From SVFI01 sp045535935 (lineage in GTDB: Bacteria; Bacillota; Clostridia; Lachnospirales; Lachnospiraceae): DNA of 64,000 nt. How positions within the stretch are numbered: the first letter of the stretch is position 1; every line of letters starts with the position of its first letter. The translations under genes and the position numbers were made by a program. The stretch is from contig JAZSMO010000046.1 of the NCBI GenBank assembly GCA_045535935.1, forward strand, positions 1-64,000, given 5' to 3'. Shown one piece after another: positions 1 through 8,888 of this stretch. The notes beneath the pieces were generated by a model. That model had not been told where the DNA came from and did not search any database. It was given only the letters and a program-made list of their open reading frames with translations.

Positions 1-1185
1 GTAATCGAGACGTTCAATCGTTGCTGTCATGGCGTCGATGGTGTTAACCGCACGGATAACTACCATGTAGCCCATGCTTCTCTCATGTTCACGGACGCCG
101 ACTGCTTTGAAATCCGGAACAACTGTGAAATACTGCCATACCTTCTTGTCGAGACCTGCTTTTGCAAACTCTTCGCGAAGGATTGCATCAGCTTCACGGA
201 GTGCTTCGAGACGATCGCGTGTAATTGCTCCAAGGCAACGTACGCCGAGACCCGGTCCCGGGAACGGCTGACGGTAAACCATCTCAGCCGGAAGACCAAG
301 TTCAATACCGCAGGCACGAACTTCATCTTTGAACAGCTGTGCAAGCGGCTCTACCAGTTCAAACTGAAGATCTTCCGGAAGACCTCCTACATTGTGGTGA
401 GATTTTACACATTTTGCTGTCTTTGTACCGGACTCAATAATATCCGGATAAATAGTACCCTGTCCGAGGAAATCAATTCCTTCTAACTTGCGAGCTTCCT
501 CTTCGAATACACGAATAAATTCGCCACCGATAATTTTACGTTTCTGCTCCGGATCTGCTACATTTTCCAGTTTTCCGAGGAAACGATCTGTCGCATCTAC
601 ATATATAAGGTTTGCATTTAACTGATTGCGGAAAACATCTACTACGTTTTCTGATTCATTTTTACGCATGAGACCGTGATTTACGTGTATACACACGAGC
701 TGCTGTCCGATTGCCTTCAAAAGTAAGGCTGCGACAACCGATGAATCTACACCGCCGGATAATGCAAGGAGAACTTTTTTATCTCCTACCTGACGACGAA
801 CCAGTTCTACCTGATCTTCGATAAAGTTTTTCATATTCCAGTTAGCTTCTGCTTTACATTCACCAAAAACGAATGCTTTAATCACATCTTCTGCCGGAAT
901 AGAATCGTACTTCTTGTCGCATTTTGCTGTCGGATGATCAATCGCCATTACCGGATATCCGCAATCGTAAATAGCATCCATCACTTCAACCGCTGCGCCG
1001 TCAACCACGCGATTTTCACCGCCATTTAAAATGATACCCTTCACATTCTGAAGCGCCGCAAGGCCTTCCGGTGTGATATCATGCGGATGAATCTCGCTGT
1101 AAACACCCATGTCACGGATCTGACGGGCGATTACGGTGTTTTCTGTACTTCCTAAATCGAGAATTACTATCATGTCCTGTTTCAT
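1..1185 (-). CDS. guaA: GMP synthase, short amidotransferase domain, C-terminus beyond window
   Basis: Converts XMP to GMP with ATP and a nitrogen donor, the last step of GMP synthesis. The frame is open from ATG at 1185 to the window edge (395 codons); the end reads AVNTIDAMTATIERLDY, the usual GuaA dimerisation segment, so about 30-35 residues are missing. The ATP pyrophosphatase P-loop SGGVDSS is near residue 143, whereas in ordinary GuaA it is near 230-240. The N-terminal glutaminase part is only about 130 residues, and the nucleophile loop (normally G-x-C-Y-G) reads GYPVMAIDHPTAKC without that cysteine. By inference it uses free ammonia or a separate glutaminase. The synthetase half looks intact. 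Confidence 0.9.
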   Translation of the reverse strand, partial: MKQDMIVILDLGSTENTVIARQIRDMGVYSEIHPHDITPEGLAALQNVKGIILNGGENRVVDGAAVEVMDAIYDCGYPVMAIDHPTAKCDKKYDSIPAEDVIKAFVFGECKAEANWNMKNFIEDQVELVRRQVGDKKVLLALSGGVDSSVVAALLLKAIGQQLVCIHVNHGLMRKNESENVVDVFRNQLNANLIYVDATDRFLGKLENVADPEQKRKIIGGEFIRVFEEEARKLEGIDFLGQGTIYPDIIESGTKTAKCVKSHHNVGGLPEDLQFELVEPLAQLFKDEVRACGIELGLPAEMVYRQPFPGPGLGVRCLGAITRDRLEALREADAILREEFAKAGLDKKVWQYFTVVPDFKAVGVREHERSMGYMVVIRAVNTIDAMTATIERLDY

Positions 1186-1308
1186 CTTTTTCGCTCCTTT
1201 GAAAATTAGTTTGACTACTCCAAATTTTTAAAACACGCACCTATTATAGTATAATTTTTTTTCGCAGAAAAGAGTTTTATTGCAAGTTTTAAAATTTTTT
1301 CACATAAA

Positions 1309-3195
1309 TCAGTCAACTTGCGGTACATATTCCTGTATTCCGGATCCGACTGACTGCATTGCACGATTGTAAAACTTTTCTTGATTTTTTATCGGCAAAT
1401 CTCCGTTTGTCACCGGATTAAGAGGTACCGTCACATAATCCATCTCATTGTAAGTTGTGTATGTGTAACAAGGAATATACCCGTTTTCCACAAGACTGAC
1501 TTTTCCGTTTTCATCTTTTTTCAATCGAATTCGCAGGATGACAGAATCTCTGTTGCCCGGTATTTGATTAATGCTTGAGTGAAAATCACCCAACGAAAAG
1601 AAGCAAGGCACAACTTTTCCGTCCGGAGCAACAAGTTCTTCGTACGGCTGAATCAAATGAGCATGTCCGCCCGTAATATAGTCTACGCCTGCATCCAGAA
1701 GAATCTGTGCATCTTCTCTTTGCAAATCCGTAATCCCATAAGCATTTTTTATACCCCAGTGCATATACACGATAATATACTCCGCACCGCGTTCCTTCAG
1801 TCGGGATACATCTGCTTTCACTTTATCTTTGTCTATATAATTCAGCATCGTGTCTATCGATTCCTGCGGCCAGTCTGCATTCTTCTTATTATATCCCGGC
1901 GTTACTGTTGAATACGATAAATAACCCACTTTTATCCCATTCACATCAATAACGAGAGTTCTTTCATCTTCCTTTGATGTAAAAATACCCGTATTGGCCA
2001 GCTGATACGCATCTATTGCTTCTTTTGTTTCTATAACGCCGTTCTCACCGCCGTCACAGTTATGATTGTTCGCTGCCATCACGCAGTCAAAACCTGCATA
2101 TCTGACTGCATCCAAATACCTACTCGGCGCATTGCAGTTCGGCTTATTGTCAATATAAGATTCCTCACACATGTACGGCCACGAGGAGGACAGAAGCGTC
2201 TCCAGGTTACCTACCGCTAAATCTGAATCCATAATTAAATCACGGACATACGTGAAGCTTTCATTAAAGTTATAATTTCCGGTATCTTTTCCCTGCGCTC
2301 GCTGTTGCGAACTGGTACACATCAAATCTCCGACCATAACAATCACAGCATCCTCGGTTTCCTGTGCCGCATCGTTTTTCCATATTCCGTCTTCATCCGG
2401 TTGAAATCTGGAAACAATTTCTCCCAGCGGCTGAATGTCATCGCGATCGACCACAATCTGAGCCGCCAACTCCGTTTGCAACTGTTCAGACCTGCAAGTT
2501 ATATTACATGTTCCGGCGGATACTGCTGTAATCACACCATCTTCATTAATCTCGGCAATCTGCGGTGCATCGCTTGTCCAAACTGCATCCTGCACATTCC
2601 CCCATCCGTAAAACGCTTCCATCTGTCTTTCATACCCGGAAGGAATGAACATCTTTTTTTTGGATATTTCCATTTCTTCACGATATTTTGCTGCTTTCGC
2701 CTTGGAAAGCTCGCTGTATATTTTTTCATTATTCTCATTATACTGAAAACTACATACGCGATAATATATCTCTTTATAATTGGAATCATATTCATTATCG
2801 ATATACAGACCCTCTTTCGGATTCGCATCATTCCCTGTATCCTTTATTAGAACATATCCGCTGTCTTTCTCATAAGATCTGTATACCTGGTAACCATCTG
2901 CAAACTCTGTTCTTTTCCAGTACACTTCGATTCCTGCGTCACTGATTTTTGAAATTTTTACTCCATATGGTGTTTCCACCGATGAATCTGATACAAATCC
3001 TTCCGCTAACGGAGGATTGACTGTTTCTGTCACTGTTTCCTCAGCTGTTGTCTCTTCCGTCTGCTGCAGCATCTGTTCTTCCGCTATGCTTTCTGTCTGT
3101 TGAGCCGCACCTTCCCTTGCATTGCATCCTGCCAAAACCGTAGAAATAAGTAACAGGCAACTTATTACAATTATTATCTTATTTTTCTTTTTCAT
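1309..3195 (-). CDS. CapA-family lipoprotein with Fn3-like and Ig-like (BIG2) regions
   Basis: A signal peptide ends in the lipobox LAGC near residue 23, so the protein is probably an exported lipoprotein. Residues about 75-165 resemble a fibronectin-III fold (EVYWKRTEFADGYQVYRS); about 180-250 resemble a bacterial Ig-like domain (AEINEDGVITAVSAGTCNIT). From about 285 on lies a CapA/PGA_cap metallophosphatase-like domain (VMVGDLMCTS, GNLETLLS, AANNHNCDGG, GGHAHLIQP). CapA proteins are linked to poly-gamma-glutamate capsule in Bacillus, but no capB or capC neighbours are seen, so the substrate is unknown. It is a stand-alone minus-strand gene diverging from purC. Confidence 0.8.
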   Translation of the reverse strand: MKKKNKIIIVISCLLLISTVLAGCNAREGAAQQTESIAEEQMLQQTEETTAEETVTETVNPPLAEGFVSDSSVETPYGVKISKISDAGIEVYWKRTEFADGYQVYRSYEKDSGYVLIKDTGNDANPKEGLYIDNEYDSNYKEIYYRVCSFQYNENNEKIYSELSKAKAAKYREEMEISKKKMFIPSGYERQMEAFYGWGNVQDAVWTSDAPQIAEINEDGVITAVSAGTCNITCRSEQLQTELAAQIVVDRDDIQPLGEIVSRFQPDEDGIWKNDAAQETEDAVIVMVGDLMCTSSQQRAQGKDTGNYNFNESFTYVRDLIMDSDLAVGNLETLLSSSWPYMCEESYIDNKPNCNAPSRYLDAVRYAGFDCVMAANNHNCDGGENGVIETKEAIDAYQLANTGIFTSKEDERTLVIDVNGIKVGYLSYSTVTPGYNKKNADWPQESIDTMLNYIDKDKVKADVSRLKERGAEYIIVYMHWGIKNAYGITDLQREDAQILLDAGVDYITGGHAHLIQPYEELVAPDGKVVPCFFSLGDFHSSINQIPGNRDSVILRIRLKKDENGKVSLVENGYIPCYTYTTYNEMDYVTVPLNPVTNGDLPIKNQEKFYNRAMQSVGSGIQEYVPQVD

Positions 3196-3380
3196 TATCC
3201 TTCCCTCGTAAACTATTTTTCTTTCATAATTATAGTACAGTTTAAATTTCTCAAAAAGTATTTTTTACCATCTCACAAAAAATTTTTTATCAAATAAAAA
3301 AAAATATTTGCATATGGCAACATTTGTGCTAAAGTATTAGTGTCAAAAAGACATTACACTCAAATGGAGGAGATCGTACG

Positions 3381-4064
3381 ATGAAAAAAATTTATGAAGG
3401 TAAGACAAAAGATGTATTCAGTCTTGAAAACGGCAATGTAATGCTGAAATTCAAAGATGACTGTACCGGTAAAGACGGAGTGTTTGATCCGGGCGAAAAC
3501 AGCGTTGGCTTAACAATCGAAGGTATCGGAAGAGAAAACTTAAAAACTTCCATCCACTACTTCGAGTTATTAAAAGAAGCCGGCATCAAAACTCATTATG
3601 TAAGTGCAGATGTAGAAAACGCTACTATGGAAGTTCTTCCGGCAACAGTATTCGGTCACGGTCTTGAAGTTATCTGCCGCCTGGTTGCTACAGGAAGCTT
3701 TATCCGCAGATATGGTGAATATATAGAAGACGGAACTGTTTTAGAAGGCGGTTACGTAGAATGTACATTTAAAAACGACGCTCTCGGAGATCCGCTCGTT
3801 ACAGGCGAAGGTCTTGCAGCCCTCGGCGTTATGTCTCCGGAAATGTTCCAGAGCATGAAAGAGCAGACATTAAAGATTACAAAGATTGTTGCTGATGATC
3901 TCAAATCTATCGGCCTTGATCTTTGGGACATCAAATTCGAGTTCGGTTACAACAACGACGAAGTTATTCTGATCGACGAGATCGCTTCCGGTAACATGCG
4001 TGTTTACAAAGACGGCAAGATTGTTGATCCGGTTGAACTTACAAAGCTTATCTTAAACAGATAG
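3381..4064 (+). CDS. purC: Phosphoribosylaminoimidazole-succinocarboxamide synthase
   Basis: SAICAR synthetase of purine synthesis: joins CAIR and aspartate using ATP. The 227-residue length fits the family, and it starts with the typical KIYEGKTKDVF. Other family segments are EVICRLVATGSFIRRYG and the metal/ATP site LIDEIASGNMRV. The start is fixed by GGAGGAG at 3366-3372. A weak promoter candidate (TTGCAT at 3308, TAAAGT at 3330, 16-base spacer) lies upstream. The gene stands alone here, not in a pur operon, and ends in a hairpin shared with niaR. Confidence 0.95.
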   Translation: MKKIYEGKTKDVFSLENGNVMLKFKDDCTGKDGVFDPGENSVGLTIEGIGRENLKTSIHYFELLKEAGIKTHYVSADVENATMEVLPATVFGHGLEVICRLVATGSFIRRYGEYIEDGTVLEGGYVECTFKNDALGDPLVTGEGLAALGVMSPEMFQSMKEQTLKITKIVADDLKSIGLDLWDIKFEFGYNNDEVILIDEIASGNMRVYKDGKIVDPVELTKLILNR

Positions 4065-4081
4065 TTTACACCAGCTAATAA

Positions 4082-4135
4082 GGAGCAGATGCTCCATAGA
4101 TGAAATATCTATGTTGCATCTGCTCCCTTTTTGGT
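4082..4135 (+). terminator. purC terminator overlapping the niaR 3' end
   Basis: Inverted repeat GGAGCAGATGC (4082-4092) and GCATCTGCTCC (4116-4126), with an inner ATAGAT/ATCTAT pairing, followed by a T-rich run on the plus strand. The right arm lies inside the last codons of convergent niaR. Confidence 0.85.
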
Positions 4136-4672
4136 TTTTTGGAAGTCCACCGGCTCATAGTCCTGCAAAGGCGCCAGAAATCCGCGTTCCTTCAAGGCAT
4201 CGTGGATATACTCCAATATTTCTTCGCTTTCCGCCGTAACCGTGTGGTAATGGTAGCCGGAAGTAACATTTTTCAAGAGACTGGATTTCCCCGAAGCAAG
4301 ATTATCCATAAAACGTTTCACATCCAGGCGCGAATGGATGTTCATAGGTGCCTTGACGATATTATAGATTTTGTGGGACACGAAAACATCTTCCACGCGT
4401 CCGCCGCAATCAACGATTAATGACAGTTCTTCTTCTACCTCTTCGTCGGTGTGAATCACTTTGAAAATACGGCTTGCTGCAAATGAATCAGATAGCAGAT
4501 ATCCATGATTCGTAGAGACGATAGCGTATGCATTAGCACGCAGCAAAGCAATGTCTTGCACGATCACTTGGCGGCTGACGCCAACCTTCCCTGCAAGCTG
4601 AGTTCCGGAGAGCGGAACATCGCTTTGTTTTAACAAATCTATGATTTTGGTTCTTCGTTCCTCACCGTTCAT
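4109..4672 (-). CDS. niaR: NiaR-type NAD biosynthesis repressor (HTH + 3H domain)
   Basis: Transcription factor that represses NAD synthesis genes when nicotinate is present (family knowledge). An N-terminal winged helix (residues 1-65, LSGTQLAGKVGVSRQVIVQDI) is followed by the 3H domain with its conserved histidines (VFVSHKIYN, MNIHSRLD, GYHYHTV), which binds nicotinate and metal in characterised members. Length 187 is close to the usual 170-180. It is last in the minus-strand nadB-nadC-niaR operon, 29 bases after nadC, so it probably controls its own operon and divergent nadA. Confidence 0.9.
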   Translation of the reverse strand: MNGEERRTKIIDLLKQSDVPLSGTQLAGKVGVSRQVIVQDIALLRANAYAIVSTNHGYLLSDSFAASRIFKVIHTDEEVEEELSLIVDCGGRVEDVFVSHKIYNIVKAPMNIHSRLDVKRFMDNLASGKSSLLKNVTSGYHYHTVTAESEEILEYIHDALKERGFLAPLQDYEPVDFQKTKKGADAT

Positions 4673-4701
4673 AAGCTTTTCCTTTCTGATACTATCTGAT
4701 A

Positions 4702-5559
4702 CTAATCAATCGGATGAAGATTTTTCAAAGAAACATCTAAAATAGGCGAGGAATGTGTAAGAGCTCCGGATGAAATATAATTTACCTTAAGGTCTTTTAT
4801 TTTCTCAATATTCTCTTTGGTTACATTTCCGGAAATTTCCACTTCTGCACGTCCGTCGATGATATTCAGCGCCTCCTCCATCTGCTCATGGGTCATGTTA
4901 TCCAGCATGATGATGTGAGCACCTGCTTCTACTGCCTCGCGAACCATTTCAAGATTTTCTACTTCTACTTCAATTTTACGAACAAAAGGGGCATAGGCCT
5001 TCGCCATTTCGATTGCCTGACGCACACCGCCTGCGGCACCGATATGGTTGTCCTTTAATAAGACTCCGTCAGACAGATTATAACGGTGATTATTACCACC
5101 ACCCACTCGTACAGCATACTTTTCAAATAAGCGGTTGTTCGGAGTTGTCTTTCGGGTGTCTAAAAGTTTGATAGAAGTACCTTCCAAAAGACTTGCCACA
5201 TTATGAGTATAGGTGGCAATACCGCTCATGCGCTGCAGATAATTCAGTGCAGTCCGCTCACCGCTTAATAAGGTGCGGATATCCCCGGTCAACTTGGCAA
5301 GAAGCTGTCCTTTTGTTACAGCATCACCATCCTTGGCCAACAATTCTACATGAGTTCCCGGATCCAGGAGTGTAAATACTCTTGCAAAAATTTCAAGACC
5401 GCAGATGATACCGTCTTCTTTACAGATTAGGTCGGCTGCGCCCATTTGTTTCTCGGGTGTGACGCTGTTGGTGGATACATCCTCGCTTGTAATGTCTTCA
5501 CGCAAAGCGCTTAAGATTAAGGGATCTGCATTTAATGTTAATGTAATTGGATTATTCAT
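4702..5559 (-). CDS. nadC: Nicotinate-nucleotide pyrophosphorylase (carboxylating)
   Basis: Quinolinate phosphoribosyltransferase: quinolinate plus PRPP gives nicotinate mononucleotide, CO2 and pyrophosphate. 285 residues is the normal length. Family motifs are SGERTALNYLQRMSGIAT, LDTRKTTP, VGGGNNHRYNLSDGVLLKDNH and the C-terminal barrel EVEVENLEMVREAVEAGAHI. AAAGGA precedes the ATG at 5559. It sits 19 bases after nadB in the nadB-nadC-niaR operon. Confidence 0.95.
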   Translation of the reverse strand: MNNPITLTLNADPLILSALREDITSEDVSTNSVTPEKQMGAADLICKEDGIICGLEIFARVFTLLDPGTHVELLAKDGDAVTKGQLLAKLTGDIRTLLSGERTALNYLQRMSGIATYTHNVASLLEGTSIKLLDTRKTTPNNRLFEKYAVRVGGGNNHRYNLSDGVLLKDNHIGAAGGVRQAIEMAKAYAPFVRKIEVEVENLEMVREAVEAGAHIIMLDNMTHEQMEEALNIIDGRAEVEISGNVTKENIEKIKDLKVNYISSGALTHSSPILDVSLKNLHPID

Positions 5560-5578
5560 GTTGGTTGTCCTTTCTGTA

Positions 5579-6862
5579 TTATTGTTTTTTATTCTTCAAC
5601 TTTGGAAGGATTAATTCGCGATAAGCATTTGCCAATGCTTCCACATCTGTCTCATCGGTAATGTCCGACAAAAGAGTATTTCCTTTGTCCTGCGCATCTT
5701 CATAATCGCTTGCAAGATCAAGTGCAGCACGTTTTGCAAATACCAGACTTTCCAAAAGAGAGTTACTCGCAAGACGATTCTTTCCATGCACTCCGTTGCA
5801 GGCAGTCTCACCAATCGCATAAAGACGCTTCATGGAGGTTCTTGCGTTGTGATCAACATGAATCCCTCCCATAAAGTAGTGTTGTGCAGGAACTACCGGA
5901 ATACATTCTTTGGTCACATCATATCCCATTTTTTTAGCGTACGCTACAATATTCGGAAAATGTAATTCTAATTCCTCAGCGGGAATCGGCCTCAAATCTT
6001 CCCAGACAAAATCCGTTCCATCTTTCTCCATCTGCGCATATATTGCTTCTGTGAGTAAGTCACGGGGTAACAATTCAGACACAAAGCGTTGCATATGCTT
6101 GTCGTATAAAAGAGCACCTTCTCCGCGAACGGACTCGGAAATAAGGAAACTGCGGTCTTTCTTTTCTTTTGTATAGAAGGTGGTAGGATGAATCTGAATA
6201 TAATTCAAATCCTTTGTACGGATACCATGTTTTAGTGCAAGAGCAATGGCATCACCGGTTAAATGCCGGAAATTGGTGGAATGCCGATACAGTCCGCCGA
6301 TACCACCCGTGGCAAGCAACGTATAGTCTGCACAGATCCGTGAAATGCCCCCCTCTGCATTCTGAACAACGGCGCCATAGCAGTTATTTTCCTCGCATAG
6401 CAAATCCAGCAGGCAAGTGTGTTCCAAGATAGTCACATTCTCCCTCTTTCGGACTTCCTCCAGCAGATGGGATGTAATCTCTTTTCCGGTGATATCCTTA
6501 TGAAAAAGAATCCGTTTAACGGAGTGTGCGCCTTCTCTGGTAAAGGAAAAGGAGCCATCCGCCTCCTTTTGAAAATCTACACCGTAACTGACCAAATCTT
6601 CAACCACGTCAGGTGACGATTTTATCATAATCTCAACCGAAGTTCTGTCATTCTCATAGTGACCGGCCTTTAAAGTGTCTTCAAAATAAGAATCGTAATC
6701 GCCGGGCTCTTTTAGCATGCACATACCTCCCTGGGCAAGAAAGGAATCACTGCTTTCTGAGTCGGTTTTTGTGATAATGGTAACCGCTTTCTCTTTGGGG
6801 AGATGAAGTGCTGCATACAGACCGGCACAACCGCTTCCCACAATCAGTATATCTGTTGTCAT
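5579..6862 (-). CDS. nadB: L-aspartate oxidase
   Basis: FAD enzyme that oxidises aspartate to iminoaspartate, first step of de novo NAD synthesis, working with NadA. The N-terminal dinucleotide fold reads ILIVGSGCAGLYAALHL; FAD and substrate segments include SFLAQGGMCM, LATGGIGGLYRHSTN, IQIHPTTFY and MGGIHVDHNARTSMKRLYAIGE. At about 427 residues it is shorter than the roughly 530-residue proteobacterial enzyme because the C-terminal helical domain is reduced. The ATG at 6862 is preferred (GAGAAAG upstream); an in-frame GTG lies at 6889. It diverges from nadA. Confidence 0.92.
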   Translation of the reverse strand: MTTDILIVGSGCAGLYAALHLPKEKAVTIITKTDSESSDSFLAQGGMCMLKEPGDYDSYFEDTLKAGHYENDRTSVEIMIKSSPDVVEDLVSYGVDFQKEADGSFSFTREGAHSVKRILFHKDITGKEITSHLLEEVRKRENVTILEHTCLLDLLCEENNCYGAVVQNAEGGISRICADYTLLATGGIGGLYRHSTNFRHLTGDAIALALKHGIRTKDLNYIQIHPTTFYTKEKKDRSFLISESVRGEGALLYDKHMQRFVSELLPRDLLTEAIYAQMEKDGTDFVWEDLRPIPAEELELHFPNIVAYAKKMGYDVTKECIPVVPAQHYFMGGIHVDHNARTSMKRLYAIGETACNGVHGKNRLASNSLLESLVFAKRAALDLASDYEDAQDKGNTLLSDITDETDVEALANAYRELILPKLKNKKQ

Positions 6863-6925
6863 AAAACCAGCTTTCTCGTGCGAATACACGCTTATTTTTT
6901 ATTTCGTTCAATAATCACAGCGAAC

Positions 6926-6958
6926 AGTATAACACATGGTTTTACATCTGACAAGACA
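6926..6958 (-). promoter_or_regulatory. nadB promoter with NiaR-type operator over the -35
   Basis: On the minus strand TTGTCA (6954-6949) and TATACT (6931-6926) are 17 bases apart, a near-consensus sigma-A promoter. The -35 lies inside the 10-mer TGTCTTGTCA (6958-6949), which recurs as TGTCTTGACA at the nadA promoter. Assignment to NiaR is an inference from genes and position. Confidence 0.75.
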
Positions 6959-6981
6959 GGTGATAAGCAAAAGTGTACATA

Positions 6982-7014
6982 TGTCTTGACACTGCAAATC
7001 GACTTTATTATAAT
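6982..7014 (+). promoter_or_regulatory. nadA promoter with NiaR-type operator over the -35
   Basis: Perfect sigma-A consensus: TTGACA at 6986-6991 and TATAAT at 7009-7014, 17 bases apart. The -35 is embedded in TGTCTTGACA (6982-6991), the same element found at the nadB promoter. This promoter excludes an upstream in-frame start for nadA. Confidence 0.85.
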
Positions 7015-7045
7015 GTGTAACTGTTTAGAGGAAATGGAGACTATT

Positions 7046-7963
7046 ATGAGTACAACAAGACAATTACAAGATGCGATTATGAAAATGAAGCAGGAAAAGG
7101 ATATCTGTATTCTGGCACACGCCTATCAAAATCATGATATTCTGGAGATTGCGGATTATATTGGTGATTCATACGGGTTAAGTGAAAAAGCGGCCGAGGC
7201 ATCCCAGCAGACAATTTTAATGTGCGGTGTCCGTTTTATGGCAGAGACAGTGAAAATTTTATCACCGGAGAAAAAGGTGATCCTATCCCATTCGGATGCG
7301 GATTGTCCCATGGCAAGACAGTTTGATGCGGAAACGATCAAAAAGCTGAAAGAACAATATCCGGGATATGCGGTAGTTGCTTATATCAATACAACAACAG
7401 AGCTAAAATCCGTCTGTGACGTCTGTGTAACATCTGCTTCCGCCGTGAAAATTGTGCGCAATATGAAAGAAAAAGATATCTTGTTTATTCCCGACTGCAA
7501 CCTGGGAACATGGGTTGCCGGACAGGTTCCCGAGAAAAATCTTAAGTTGGTTCAGGGTGGCTGTCCGATTCACGCAGGTATAACGAAGGAAGAAGCCCTA
7601 GCAGCAAAAGAAAAGCATCCACATGCACAATTTCTGGTTCATCCGGAGTGTGTAAATGGTGTGTCTGAAATAGCCGATTACATAGGAAGTACCACGGGAA
7701 TCATGGATTACGTGAAAAAAAGTACGCACAATGAGTTCATCATCGGAACAGAGAACAGTATAGTTTCGCACCTGCAATTTGAGTGCCCCGACAAAAAATT
7801 TTATCCTTTATCCAAAAAACTGATATGTCATGATATGAAGCTTACAACCTTGGCGGATGTATATCACTGTGTGAAAGGCGACGCCGGCGAGGAGATTGTC
7901 TTATCCGAGGAAATGCGTCTGGCTGCAAAGAAGAGTCTGGACGCTATGTTGCAACTTGGATAA
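7046..7963 (+). CDS. nadA: Quinolinate synthase
   Basis: 4Fe-4S enzyme that condenses iminoaspartate with dihydroxyacetone phosphate to quinolinate. The ATG at 7046 gives 305 residues and follows the mapped promoter by 31 bases; the frame is open further upstream, but that part lies in promoter DNA. Family motifs are LAHAYQNHDILEIADYIGDS, MCGVRFMAETVKILSP, PDCNLGTWVAGQ, HPECVNGVSEIADYIGST and GTENSIVSHLQ, with the three expected cluster cysteines. It is divergent from nadB and probably co-transcribed with the HAD gene 26 bases downstream. Confidence 0.95.
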   Translation: MSTTRQLQDAIMKMKQEKDICILAHAYQNHDILEIADYIGDSYGLSEKAAEASQQTILMCGVRFMAETVKILSPEKKVILSHSDADCPMARQFDAETIKKLKEQYPGYAVVAYINTTTELKSVCDVCVTSASAVKIVRNMKEKDILFIPDCNLGTWVAGQVPEKNLKLVQGGCPIHAGITKEEALAAKEKHPHAQFLVHPECVNGVSEIADYIGSTTGIMDYVKKSTHNEFIIGTENSIVSHLQFECPDKKFYPLSKKLICHDMKLTTLADVYHCVKGDAGEEIVLSEEMRLAAKKSLDAMLQLG

Positions 7964-7989
7964 TCGCAGCGAAAGCAGAGGGAACATAT

Positions 7990-8808
7990 ATGAGGACACT
8001 ATATGTTACGGATTTAGACGGAACCTTATTAAATACGAATAGCCGTATTAATCAGTACAGTCTTGATATTATTAATGATTTGGTAGCAAAGGGAATGCTG
8101 TTCACCTATGCGACTGCCAGATCTTTGGTGTCAGCTTCTGTGGTAACACAGGGCCTGGCGACCAATATTCCGATTATTGCTTATAACGGTGCTTTCATTA
8201 TCAATCCATCCACCAATGAAATCTTAGCGTCTGCTTATTTTCATAAAAATGAGGCAGACAAGATCATCGAAGTGCTGAACAGATTTAATATCAGCCCCTT
8301 GGTGTATTCCTATATTGACGGATGCGAGAAAGTTTCCTGGGTTACGGATCAAGAGAATGAAGGAATCAAATACTATCTTGAAGTTCGCAAGGGAGATAAG
8401 CGTTTTCGTCCTTTGGCCGATAGTAACGGTCTGTATGACGGAGATATGTTTTATATTACATGCATCGGAGAGCGCGATGATCTGTTGCCGGTATATGAAA
8501 TTTTCTCTCAGGATGACAGATATACCTGCAGCCTGCATCAGGAGTTATACCGACCGGAGTACTGGTGTGAAATTTTGCCGAAGAAAGCCACCAAGGCAGA
8601 GGCCATTCAGAACTTGAAGAAGCTTTGGAACTGTGACCGTGTGATTTCTTTCGGAGATGCGATCAACGATATTCCCATGTTCCGGATTTCGGATGAGTGC
8701 TACGCCGTCAGCAATGCAGTTCATGAATTGAAAGAACTTGCCACAGGAATCATAGAAAGCAATGATGAAGATGGTGTTGCCAAATGGTTAGAAGCACATG
8801 TGCGTTAG
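7990..8808 (+). CDS. HAD-superfamily (Cof-type) phosphatase
   Basis: Cof/YidA-like HAD hydrolase of 272 residues. Motif I is DLDGTLLNT, motif II is TYATARS, the motif III lysine is in LPKKATKAEAIQNL, and motif IV is ISFGDAINDIPMF. The type II cap lies between about residues 80 and 190. It begins 26 bases after nadA and ends at a strong hairpin, so it probably shares the nadA transcript. The substrate is not predictable, though the position suggests a phosphorylated metabolite linked to NAD or general phosphate clean-up. Confidence 0.85.
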   Translation: MRTLYVTDLDGTLLNTNSRINQYSLDIINDLVAKGMLFTYATARSLVSASVVTQGLATNIPIIAYNGAFIINPSTNEILASAYFHKNEADKIIEVLNRFNISPLVYSYIDGCEKVSWVTDQENEGIKYYLEVRKGDKRFRPLADSNGLYDGDMFYITCIGERDDLLPVYEIFSQDDRYTCSLHQELYRPEYWCEILPKKATKAEAIQNLKKLWNCDRVISFGDAINDIPMFRISDECYAVSNAVHELKELATGIIESNDEDGVAKWLEAHVR

Positions 8809-8826
8809 AGCGCTGTAAAAAAATAA

Positions 8827-8878
8827 GGAGTATCGCTCCATAACTAAATTCTAGTTATGTTGTGATACTCCCTTTTTT
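8827..8878. terminator. Hairpin between convergent HAD and nagB genes
   Basis: Outer arms GGAGTATC (8827-8834) and GATACTCC (8864-8871), inner arms CATAACTA and TAGTTATG, followed by CCTTTTTT on the plus strand. It terminates nadA-HAD and may also serve nagB from the other side. Confidence 0.85.
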
Positions 8879-8888
8879 ATCTGCTATA

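Noticed and set aside
1309..3195. Capsule (poly-gamma-glutamate) operon
   Set aside because: CapA-like domain only; no capB, capC or capE neighbours, and the protein has extra Fn3/Ig-like parts.
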